From: Archilochus colubris
Lineage: Eukaryota > Chordata > Aves > Apodiformes > Trochilidae
DNA length: 64,000 nt
Assembly: GCA_023079485.1 (NCBI GenBank)
Contig: CM041085.1
Location: 92,639,115-92,703,114 of the forward strand
Direction of reading: 5' to 3'
Positions 10,746-21,960 of this stretch are shown piece by piece. A program made the position numbers and the translations under genes. How positions within the stretch are numbered: the first letter of the stretch is position 1; every line of letters begins with the position of its first letter. Below the pieces are notes generated by a model. The model had not been told where the DNA came from, did not search any database, and saw nothing but the letters and a program-made list of their open reading frames with translations.

Positions 10746-12729
10746 CAAAATGAAAGTCAGGTATTGCTAGTAATAAATCTCAGCATAGGTCAGGAATGTG
10801 CCACATGATCATAAAATTGGCCAGGTTTTTTCATTTCTAAGCATATTCCATTTTGAAAAACAGGGGAAATAAACAAACAAACCAACCTCCACAAACCATA
10901 AGATATAGCATGTGTGTACTCCCCCTGTGGCAATGTTATTCACATCAAAAATTTCAAAAGTTTTGCTCGTTCAGAAGTTAGGAAGGTTCCCTACCTTATG
11001 CCATGAAACCCTTTCCTTTTAATATCAAATGCTGTGACATTTCAAGACCTGAATCCACAGGATTACCTTACCTTCTGCAGGCATTAGGGACAGCTCCAAG
11101 GCCTGCCTTGGGTGCTAGGTTTTTCTCCTGATCTCCATGTGTACACCAAGGAACAAGACTATGACCCATCCTTCTCCTCATGCCAGGGAGACTCTCTTGT
11201 CACTCCAGGTGGAAGGCATGAAGGCCAGTCAGAATGTCTCCTCCTCTTCCTCCTCTTCCCATCTGTGTAGGAATGATGTTCTTGTTCAAGAAGGTCCTCA
11301 TCAGTGTGAAGAGACAGGAACTGCTGCAGCCAGGCCAAAATCTGTAAGCTGAGTTTATGCCAGGAGGCACCTCTTGGAGTGAAGTACAGAGCATCTTTCC
11401 TATTCAGTAGTATTCCAACAAATTCCTGGCCCAGTGAGGAACAAAACAGAATCAAGACTGCAGGATCTGCCTGGAAGAGTAGAGTATATGTGTGAAAAAT
11501 GGTGAATCTTGGGAAAACTGGATGAAATCAGAGAGTTTCCTTGATAGTACCAAAGAGAAAACTTAGCACCTTTCTTAGCAGGTGTAGGTGCAACACTACC
11601 CCAACTGACCTTTTCCTGGGAATACCATTACATACTTCTTTTTGAAGCCTTCATTACTGTCCTTTTTATTTTCTGAAGAGCTTTTATTCACATTTTTCCA
11701 AAGGCTAGACTGATGTTCTGCCTGTTGAAATCTGTGAGGTTTTCCCAGTGGTCAGAGTCACTGGGACTCTAATCTTCACTGGGACTTCAGTCAGATTACC
11801 TTCCAATAACTTTTCTTCCTAATTTTATCATGCAGTGAGGGAATTAAGCATGAAACCAAATCCTGTTCCCTTAACCAAAAGAATATATGGCCTATAATGT
11901 CCCCTGAGAAATTGATATCAAAGGCCTGCTGTCAGCACAAAATGTCTACATCCTTCTGTTGGGGAAAGAAAAAAGCAACACAAGGAACTAAAATGATTTA
12001 ATATAAGCAAAAGGGTAGAAGTTCACTCACCTTAACCAGTTCATAGTGGCTTCATGTGCAGTTTCTTCAGATTATCATTGACACCTCCAGCCTCTGGTGC
12101 CAATGAGAAGTCATGCTCTTAGGAATGTGTACAAAGCAGCCAAATTGCTATCTCATCTGCAAAAGGGAAATGCTATAAAATTGTCTGTAATGCAGATTTT
12201 GTTGACACAAGCATTTTCAGACTCATGCTCTGCTCTTTGTAGCTTAGTTGCACCTAAATATTGAGCAGCAGCATGAGCATGACACAGTATTAGAGATGAA
12301 TTAATTCACTCTGTCAGTTGGGATTAAGCTCTGTGGTATTCAGTTATGTTTTCCAGTTCTAATTTAGGATTGGTGTCTGCATCCTGACAATACAATTTTA
12401 AATCCCAAATTCTATCTTTCAGTGTTTGATGTTATTAGAATACGTTGCATTGCAATGACTTTTGGTCAGAGTAATACTGTCTTAAAATTTTGATAAATTT
12501 AATTAGCACACCGTTATTATTTATCTTGTTTAATTCAAACCACTAAAAATTAAAATCTGCAGTTACATAACAAAACATGGAATTCCATAACAGTGTAAGA
12601 TTACTTTGATTTAAAAATACCTGTTCCAGTCACCTAAAGCTTCTTATGGATGAGAGCAAAATTTCTCTTATTTAGGAAGCTCTTTGAAAAATCCATCTGC
12701 TCCAATTTTTTTTTTCTTTTGTTAAATTT

Positions 12730-12930
12730 TAATGCTATTAGATGAAGTTCCTTATCCACCTGGTCCAATGAGGACAGTGGTCACAGCACCAAGCCTCCCT
12801 GAGTTCAAGAAGTGTTTGCATGACACTCTCAGGCACATGTGTGATTCTAGAGGTGCCCCACACAAGACAGAATTTGAACTTGGTAATTCTGAAGGGTCCC
12901 TTCCAACTCAGCACATCCTATGATTCCGTG
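12730..12930 (+). mobile_element. CR1 LINE 3' fragment (sense)
   Basis: It contains the sense 3' UTR landmarks 'CTGAGTTCAAGAAGTGTTTG', 'CTCAGGCACATGTGTGATTC' and 'GGGTCCCTTCCAACTCAGCA', and ends in CCTATGATTCCGTGA, the short direct-repeat end of CR1. The subfamily differs from the antisense copies in the KLHL31 intron. Confidence 0.88.
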
Positions 12931-14540
12931 ATATCCAATTATAGTTGTATAAATACTTGAGTTACTCAGTGTTCCTAAAGCACCCAAAAGATGGTACTTA
13001 GGAATTGAAGAAACAATAATTTTGGCCACAGAGGGACATTGGATTAAATTGTGTCATACACAAGTTTCTCATTTTCCCTGTTGGAACTGAGTTTAAAAAT
13101 TCTGTGAGTAGTCAGGTGCTGCTGCAAGATTTCCTCTTTTGTGAGTCAACACTTCCTATAGGCCAACAACCATCTTCTGGTTTTGAGTAAAAAGGTATTT
13201 GTGAATGATGGGCTAAGTGCAATGAAACTACTCTCTTACTACTTAAAGGGTTAAAAACTTTGGGGGCCAAATCCTTTTCATCTTACAAAGAAGTTCCATT
13301 GACTTTGCTGAGACTACTGAGTAAGATGCACAGGATTTCAAACTCCTGGCCAAATTCTGGCAGAATAGTGGATACAGATGCCTGCCAAAATAGTCATACA
13401 AAGAAGGAAGACCTCTGCTTCTCAGCCTCCCCTGCCCTTGGCCACAACAAATGCATGAAGATGTGTCCTAGGGCAGGAGCCAGGTACCACTGGCCATGGG
13501 ATTTTTCTGTAGCACAAATTAGGTATGTACCTCAGGCCAAAAATCTTAGGTAGATTAGCAAATGGCATTGTTAGGAGTATAACACTTCAGAGTAGCTGTG
13601 TTATTTGTGTTATTTTCTCTAAGCATCTGTTTAGGTGTCAACTGCACATTGAGCCAGGATTTGACCCTTAATATGTGACGGTATCAGCTGAACTTAATAT
13701 TATTTGAATCATACAAAGGCACTGAGCTATTTGTGACATTTCTATGTACAAACTTGTTTTGTTACAACTGTGAAAAATAGTTTGTATGTTGTGTCTTATG
13801 GTACAGTGTTCTTTCATTGTCCAGTATCATATTTTCAGTCTCCAGATGTCTAAAACATCTCAGTCAAACTTGAAATATTGCATATCAAAAAAAGAAACTT
13901 TAAAATGTGGTTTAGGAAGCACTCTAAATGGTAGCATTAATTAGAGCTGAGAGCCTACAACTGTGTGATATGCAGATTGTTAAAACATGACAGAGATCTT
14001 CTTTAATGCTATACTAATAGAAAGAAAAAAAATCATATATGCTGTGATCTTCAAAATTCCTTATGCCTGTGCATTTTATAGTGGACAACATCTGTGCTTC
14101 CAAAGAATTCAAATTTGAAAATAAGCTTTGTTCAGTCTGTGAGTGAAACAGTTTGAAAGTGTTTTGTTTTCTTTTTTATTCATACTTGTGTAGGTGCATG
14201 GGAGAGTACGTTACAAGGTTGTGAGGGAGGAACTTACTGTTGAAAACTTCTGCTGAAAGGAAGATTTTGTGCTTAGTTCTTAATCAGGATGAGATCATGC
14301 TCATTTAGTATCTTCCTGAAGTTAACCCACAGGATTGTCTGTGGATCAGCCAAAAGTGCAGTAAGCTTAAGTGCCAATTTCTAGCTGGTCAAAGAGGGAT
14401 GCAGACAAAATTAGCATCAACCAAAGCTATGAGGTGTTGAAAACTGCTTTGTGTTGAGATTTTAAAATGACAGTTCTTGTACAAAGAAGGACATGATGAA
14501 TGAAATGACTGAATAAAACTATGTTTTACGTTGTCCTGAA

Positions 14541-16739
14541 ACCTAGATTAGTTGATCCTACAGTTTTAGCTTTCTCCAAACCCGTGCTGGATTTAGAGGG
14601 AGTTTTTCACTGGTAACAGCTGGGTTCAGTAATTTTAGTTGCAAACACAACAGTCAAACAAATAGTTGCAGAATCATGCTTACTTTCTTGAATTCAGAGC
14701 AAGTTCTACTGTATGCAGTTTGGAAAACTCATGTGTTTATGTTTGGAAAATAAAAATACAAGAACTAAATTCCTAGGTAGAAAATAACAATGCCCAATGA
14801 AAGCCAACACTGAGATATTAGACTGCTCCTCAGTATTGCTGCTCAACTGCCCACTTACCATGCAGGAGCATGAAATGTTTCGAGGCTCAGCTTCTCTGTA
14901 CGGATTTTTTTCAATTTGGGTGGCTGCTCAAAAAAAAAAACAAACCTCTGCTCCAAGGGTGTTTGTGCAACACATAGGATAGGAGGTGCAAGAACCTCCA
15001 GTCAGTCGAAACAGGAAGATGTTGGTTTTTATCCCATTCTCAACAATGTTTGATAAATACATGATGGAGGGAATTACCTGCTTCAACACACATCTTTCTG
15101 TAAGCAGCCTTTCTTTATGTTCTTTAACTGAGGTGTTCCAGCCTTTCTTACGAAAAGCAAGAATCAATTTTCAGTTGCCAGTATATTAAATTCTCAGTTC
15201 AACTGAATATTCAATCCACTTTAACCTGGTTTACCCAAGCTGGGAAATCTTTTTCAAATTCTAAAGCTATCAGATTGGAGGAGGCAGTTGAAGCCAATAA
15301 ATAGTACCACTGTAGTCTTCTGACTTTTTTGCAATGAATCTTCTCATCCTTTTTTTTAAGTATAAACTTTCTGTAAGTGATCAAAAACATTGTGATGCAT
15401 AGATTTATACTTTTACTCCTCCATGCAAAGGAGGATTTCTTGTCCCTTTTATTTTCTCATTCTTGTCCGTAACTGAGTGACTCATGGGGCACCAAAGAAG
15501 ATGCACAGATGTAAACAGTATATAAAAGTTCACTTGTGAATCTAATTTTAAAAATCTCATCACTGGTGGCCACCATACAGGAAAAGGACATAATCTGCAA
15601 TGCCTGCTGGAAAAAAAAAAAAAAAAAAAAGGCATGAAAAATCAGTTTCTGGTGCTCATTTGCAAGTGCTATGATCCTAGAAGTTCCCTAAAGATTAAAA
15701 GAAAATACATACAATTCTTATAGCTTATATGAGAGATTCATTTAAATACCAGATGAGATTTGCTAAGCAACAAGACTTGTACAAATTCATTACTGTCTCA
15801 ATGAAAATTAAATTTTCAGTAAAAATATAGTCAATTAGTAAACTTAAGAGAAATACATAGTCAGTTTCTGTTGGTAAGCATGGGAACATACACCTTTAGA
15901 TACACTGGATTTGTTGCTGCCTTGGCAGTTTTTTTGTCAACATGAAAAATTAAAAATATAACTTTCTTGAGTAAAGCATTTCCCTGGCTTATAAGTGTTA
16001 GACATGTTGCTTATACATATACGTTTTCTCAAACACACTATAAGGATGGACTGTGATAACTAAGGGGAACACATTTCAACATAAAAAATCTGCAAGTATC
16101 ATCTCAGTTACTACATAAAAATTTAAAAAATGAGTGCAGCACAGTTGTAGTTAAGAGGAATAACAACACACTGGTATTTTTCATTGTATGCTTTAAATAA
16201 AACTGTTGACACACGGTGCAAACATTCTTATTGTAAAATCAGTTGGAAACTGCAAAAATCTCTTTCCAATGAATGCCTGGTTGCAGTTGAAATATGCTTT
16301 GTTTTCTGAGCCCTGTGCTGATCCTTCCTTTCATATCAGTGAACTGGAATGTTTGTTACACCCAGGCTGTCAAATCACCTTCACAATAAGCTACACAGTG
16401 TGACACTGGAGCCACTTTTATCTATTGCATTATATTACACGGACAACAACTTGCTTTTTGACAATGAATTCCACAGTCATTTGTTGTAATCAAAATGCTT
16501 AATGAGAAATGATGATAGATCACATGTCTGATCAGCAATTGTGAACATGTTTTCATTTGGATTGTATAAGCAACAGTGTTGGAAATAAAAACATCAAAAA
16601 ATTAAGGAAAAAAAAAAAGACTGAATTCTGAAGACCAATTTAGTAGTGACACAGATGAGAGGGTCTGGTGTGCCAAACACTGCTTTCTGTGTTTTGAAAC
16701 CAAGAGCTTGGTTCAAAGTGTGATTTGGCATTAGGCAGA
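14541..16739. other. Non-coding intergenic stretch
   Basis: AT-rich, with no recognisable gene. A 20-base A run lies at 15611-15630, and shorter A or T runs occur near 14930 and 16609. Small ORFs here have no recognisable domain. Confidence 0.55.
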
Positions 16740-17540
16740 TGTCATGATTTGAGATTACCCAGCCTGTGGCTGTGCAGAAGTCGTGACTTTGTGTTCCCAG
16801 GATTCCATAATACACAAGGACACAGAGGCTTTGTCCTCTACACTTCTCTGCTTTATTACAAGATACCAGAAATACCACAAAAATCACCTCCAGCAAGTAT
16901 GCAACTACAAAAATCACCACTAGTAAATATACCTATGGTGGAAAAAGCTAATATGAAGATTAATAAAGTGAATATGAATGAAAAAATATCAAGCTATTAC
17001 AAATTATTATCAGGAGCCAGTAATAGAGTATCAGCTGATAGCATGATGTCAACCAATAATAGCATCAAGAAATATGGTAGTATAATCAATGACAGTAATA
17101 CCCAAGTAGGTAAATACTATTACAGATTACTACAGCTTACTGTGGAGCTATATTAGTGAAGCTTATTAGTGAAGCAACCTGATCAACAATAATTTAACAG
17201 GAGATATGACAGAATGCTTATGAGTATATGTAATTTTTACATGAAAGGAATCAGTTTTCAGAATTATCCAAAACATCTCAGAAGGGAGGAAGAAACCAGT
17301 TCCGTGGGTGAGACACCTCACCATCCCCAAAAGACAGAAGGACTGACCCAAGCAGTAAGATAACAGGGTCTCCCTTCAAAGCAGATCCTTGTCACAAAGC
17401 CTGGAGTCAGATGGGTATCCCCACTGAGAATCAGTCCAAGAGCTCATAGAAAGTTCATAGGGCATTCAACCAGGAAGTTCTCAGAAACACTTCACGTTGA
17501 ATAAAAAGTGCCTTTTATAACAGGAGTAAAAGGGTGTAGG
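16740..17540 (-). mobile_element. Possible LTR relic of an endogenous retrovirus (antisense)
   Basis: Read on the minus strand, an AATAAAG signal (plus 16851-16857) is followed about 110 bases later by an end in ...TCATGACA (plus 16740-16747), the arrangement of an LTR R-U5 end. A minus-strand TATAAAAGG lies at plus 17511-17519. No gag, pol or env sequence, no clear target-site duplication and no second LTR were seen, so at best it is a solo or partial LTR. The outer boundary near 17540 is a guess. Confidence 0.35.
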
Positions 17541-18830
17541 ACATTATACTTCCAGCAGCCAGTAGATGGTGTTAGTTTCTATTTTTCACTTGTAAAAGCC
17601 AACAGATGATACTGGTTTCTGTTTTTTCAAACCGATTTATTTTTATAGGATGTCTGACACTTTCTTGGGTGATAAGTTGTGGTTACAGTCCATTTTTTTG
17701 TGCTTATCAGTGGTAACTCAGGATGTCTCTGTTTTCTAGGTACTCTGATCTCCTTTTCCAAAGATGTGTCTAGTCCCTGGGCTCATAGTCTCAGACTGGC
17801 AGGCCTTTCACTATCAGTATTTTTCAGCAGACAATTTCTTCTCTTCAGTAATTTTCACCTTCTAACCAGGCTGCCTTTATGGCTGTTCAGAGCCAGGTAA
17901 GCCAAGTAGCTGGTGTGGAAAGAATAATGTTCAGTAATGTTAAAGTGAAGTATAAAAAAGTAAACAATCATGTCTATCATTGATGTGAGCTGAAGAAGAG
18001 CAGATCAAAATTCAGGGGTGAATTCGAGGAAACTAAAGGGATGATTCTGCTTTAAAATTCAGGGAAGATTTTGAGGAGTCAAGCCATGAATCTCTGTGGT
18101 AAAAACTGCCCAAAACACAAGTTTACAGTTATACTATGATATACAAGAAAAGAAAAATAAACAAGTCCTGACAAATTAATTGTTTGCCAGCATGGCAAAA
18201 AAACCCCAAACATGGATTAAAGTAAAATTTAGCTGGATCCTTTATTTTGTATAATGTTTTCCTTGTTACTTAAGGGTCTAGAAAACTTGGGTTGTTTGTT
18301 TGTTTGTTTGATGGATTGTTTTTGTTCTCCATATACATTTCAGAGCTTATTATGGTCATATTTTCCTTCAAGAAGAGTTGAAAATTATGCATGAAATATT
18401 CACTTAGTGAAAGCTGGTTTTACCCTAAATTATCCATAGGTTAGCTGTAGGTCCTGCACAGATTTATGGTATCCATTATACCAACTTAAACTCATCATAT
18501 AGAAGCCTATAAATTGGTCTGTTTCTTCATTTTTGTGAAATACTGATTAGGTAAATGCTATCCAAGCCTATGGCCATGTATTCTTTTTTTCATGTGAAGA
18601 ACAACATGTATTCCTTAAGTTGAATCCTCACATAGCACCAAGAGAACACCCAGTAAGATCAGGAAGGTCACAACTTTGCCGAAGTTAATTAGAAACAGAC
18701 AAACTGAGCAAGCTTTTAGTTAGTGTTACTGTTTATGTAAGGGATTATTCTGAGCCAAACAGTGAATTTATTCAAGTTGCTTATCTAAACAAAAATTCAG
18801 AATAAAAATCTCGTGGTCTGTAACTCGTGT
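17541..18830. other. Non-coding intergenic stretch
   Basis: No recognisable gene. A (GTTT)n microsatellite lies at about 18294-18312. The rest is unremarkable AT-rich sequence. Confidence 0.5.
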
Positions 18831-18834
18831 TCCT

Positions 18835-19330
18835 CTCTTCAGCCGGCTACAGACCAATCACAGCTTCCCACTCCGTGTCCTGTTGTGCCACCTCCTAACT
18901 GGGGCGCCCACCCTGTAGTAGGGGGAACAGCTCTGATAAGGCAACGCTCCGAATAGCTGCTCAGATAACCGGGAATGCCGTGGTGCTTTCCTGAAGGCAG
19001 CAAAGCTTGGCTTTCTCAGCCTCGACTACTGCCAACTGGGCTCTTAAACTTCTCCCCTTTTGCCAAGGGTAGAGTGAAATTAAATTCAAATTTAAATCCG
19101 GCGCCTGATCCTGACTCCTTCCCGAGTGGAGCATCACTCACGCAGCATCCTTTAAAAGCTTTGCTCTGCTGAGTTGTTTCGGGAAGGAGACGCTGGAGGG
19201 CACCAGCAGGACGGAGCTGGCAGTCCCGGGGCGTGCAGGAGGGAGGGGGGTACTGGGTCGTGGTGAAGCAGCCGGAGTTGAAGCCTTCCTCCCGGCGTGG
19301 GCAATGAGAGAAGCGCTTGCCAGAGAAAAA
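18835..19330. promoter_or_regulatory. Weak CpG-rich, promoter-like patch
   Basis: About twenty CpG dinucleotides occur in some 500 bases, against very few in the flanks. A CCAAT box (18854-18858), two GATA-type sites (TGATAAG 18934-18940, AGATAA 18963-18968) and a TATA-like TTTAAAAG (19151-19158) are present. A donor-like G|GTAAAT lies near 19762. It is about 8.5 kb past KLHL31 and 26 kb before GCLC. It may drive an unannotated non-coding transcript or act as an enhancer. The ORF at 19304-19549 has no recognisable domain. Confidence 0.35.
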
Positions 19331-20669
19331 CTGGGAGCACTAAGGGGGGATTGGCAGAGAGAAAGCCATAAAACACTAATTGCAGCCAGCAATGCTGGTG
19401 GTGTGGGGAAAGGGGAGAAAGAGGAGGAGAATGGCAAAGGCAATGGAGAAAGTCTTATTTGTTACCGTGCACAGCAGCACATGATGTCTGACAACATTTC
19501 CATCAGGAAGAAGCTTCTCAGGCACAGGATAAATCTCTGGTCATCATGAGAGAGCATCAATCCTGCAGTCTCTGTGAGAGACACTCAGCCTTGCCTGGGG
19601 AGGACACACATCTTTTGTCTTTTGTGCTCACATCAAGAACTTTGCATGTTTCAGATGTGTGATCTCACCACCAACCTATTTGGAAATGTCTCAGTCTCCT
19701 CTGCCAGAGCTGTTCCAGTTTTAATAAATAATCTAATACTCAGCATTCTTGGAGAGAGAGGGTAAATAGATTTCTTCTCTGCCTCCCAAAACAGGGCCCT
19801 GAAAGTTGGTATCTTGTCTCAGGACAAGTTCTTCCAAGAATATATTTTGTTTTCATTCCAGTGCAGCATGAATCCATTTTTGAAACTGCTGGTTTAGCAG
19901 ATGAGAAAAACAGTTCTTTCCCATGTTGCTGGGAGAATGGTGCAAAAAACAGATTCCTGACCCAGCTGCTGCCCTGAAGCTGTTACACTGGTCACTTGCA
20001 TACACTTGGGAGTTCAGCCAGTGAATTATAGCTTGCTGTTATAGGAATGTTCTGCTTTCCATGAGATCACGCTCGCTGGAACAATAGCAAATGCACTGAA
20101 GCAGCCAATGAGGCCGTCGGTGACATTTCAGGGTCTCTCTGCTTCATTGCTGGTGTCAAACAAGTTCTGGAAAAAGGACACCTTGGCCACATTGTCAGAA
20201 GTAACACATCAGATAAGCTCTTCTGAAGGAGATATAGGTGAACAGCACAGCACTTGGACGATAAAGGAATATTAACAAAAAAGAGGGAAAAAAAAAGTAA
20301 GTGGAGATCTTAAATCATTTATTAAAACCCAATGTAGAGCTCTACTACAGTGTTATGTGAGTAATAATAACACTTGAAGTTTTTAGCATCAATTTGAATA
20401 CTTTATCAAAACACCCTTTGAAACAACAGATATGCTTATTTCTGGACTGAAATTGTTGCAGGGAGTCACAGAAAAGAGACTAGTTCACCCAGAAGAAGCC
20501 GTGAAGGAAGATACATCAGTTTGGCTCATAGTACCAGAAGCTGCATCCAGTTATATAAGAAAAAAGTGTTCAGAGAATTCCCATATGATCGTATCTCTTT
20601 GGGAGGGCAGACCACTTTAAAAAGGGAGAGATTAGTCATGGAATTCATGGAACCGAGCTGTTACAGTTG

Positions 20670-20698
20670 TTCTGTACCCACTTCTCTTGGGTACAGAA
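20670..20698. repeat. Perfect 11-bp inverted repeat (hairpin)
   Basis: TTCTGTACCCA (20670-20680) and its exact reverse complement TGGGTACAGAA (20688-20698) flank a 7-base loop. It is too short for a microRNA precursor and has no T run after it that would suggest a Pol III terminator. Its role is unknown. Confidence 0.8.
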
Positions 20699-21949
20699 GT
20701 GTTTTATCTACCACTGCTCCTTTTAAACACCAAGGGCAACTCAAAGTTGGGAAGCACAAATTTAGGCATCTCAGAAGGCACTAGTTAAACTTCCTGTTAT
20801 AGGCAGTACAGCCAAGGGTACAAAATCAACCAATACAGGCAGATAAAGTGATTTATACAGTCACCCCCAAGGTCCAACTTTAGGCTGATCTGAGTCACCT
20901 CTGAGGCTCTCCTAACTGTATTGGCTAGAGACAAGATCCACACATAAATGGCCAGTGCAATCTGAGCACTGCAAGGGTGTCCTGTATGGCAACCAGCCAT
21001 CCCAAAAGGATTTGGGTTTCCACTGGGTTGTAAATGCAAGCCACATATCTCAGACCTCTGAAATACTTCAAATGTCACCAACATTTAGGCAACTTAATCC
21101 AGCCACTCATCTCCCCTGTGGCACTGATCTCCAACAGCAAACATATTTTTACACTTACATGTAAACACATTATTTTAAGGGCCTCCACCTCGAACTGAAT
21201 TCCACTTTAGATATTACCCATCTTTCTCTACACTTGAAGATTTCATTGGCTTGCAGTTCTCTTCCAAGGCCTTTGTGTTTTTTAATTGTAGAAGCTCACA
21301 AGTGCTCATGTTCTTAAGCCTTAACAGGCTGGTGCAGAGCAAATGCATGTGCATGCAGGTAAGTCAGCATTTAGAGACTGCTTTTGATCCTTCCTAAGTA
21401 CGGAGACAAAAAATATCTGGATAGTTATGGGTGAAGTGAGAAGGAATGTATGTGAGAGCACTGGGAAAGCAGTAGTGAGGACCAAGGAAATAGTTGGTAT
21501 TGATAACTGGGGACATGAATGGACATAGTCAGACTGGAAAATGCTGAGGAATGAGTATTGTGAGCATTCATTTACATGATGAGTAGGAGGTCTGTGCTCC
21601 CTCAGCAAGAGGATGGTAACAAGAACATCACATGTGCCATGAATCCATGATGTGCCATGCTGTCTCACCAGGAAGGTGAAGATACCCAAAAAGAGGAATC
21701 CTGGTCAACAGAGAGCAACCTTGGTAGAGATTTACAGAAAATGCAGCTTTTGAGGATGAAATTATGATCTGACATTCACTGTTCATCATTCAGTGTTGGA
21801 CTATGAACCAAATTCTGGACAGCATCAGCTCGGGGGGGAATTGTTCCAGTTCACTTGTTTTGAAGCTTTTCTCCAGGCCTGCATGACTTGTTTTGTTTTT
21901 CCTGGAACAAAATACAAACAAAACCTGCCTGCCCCTCAGACTGCTCTGC

Positions 21950-21960
21950 TGCTGAGTCAC
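21950..21960 (-). promoter_or_regulatory. Distal ARE/MARE-type site
   Basis: TGCTGAGTCAC reads GTGACTCAGCA on the minus strand, a full match to the antioxidant response core RTGACNNNGC with an embedded AP-1 site TGAGTCA. The same 11 bases occur in the GCLC promoter. A single short motif this far away could be chance. Confidence 0.3.

Larger units (their letters stand above)
10352..14540 (+). other. KLHL31: Probable KLHL31 3' UTR and flank
   Basis: No credible ORF. AATAAA hexamers occur at 10772-10777, 10868-10873 and 14512-14517. The last is followed by a T/G-rich stretch and would give a long 3' UTR of about 4 kb. Which site is used cannot be told from sequence. The stretch contains a MIR relic and one CR1 fragment, listed separately. 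Confidence 0.4.

Noticed and set aside
16725..17156. 143-codon ORF
   Set aside because: Low-complexity Ser/Asn/Lys-rich peptide in AT-rich sequence that overlaps the possible LTR relic. No domain.
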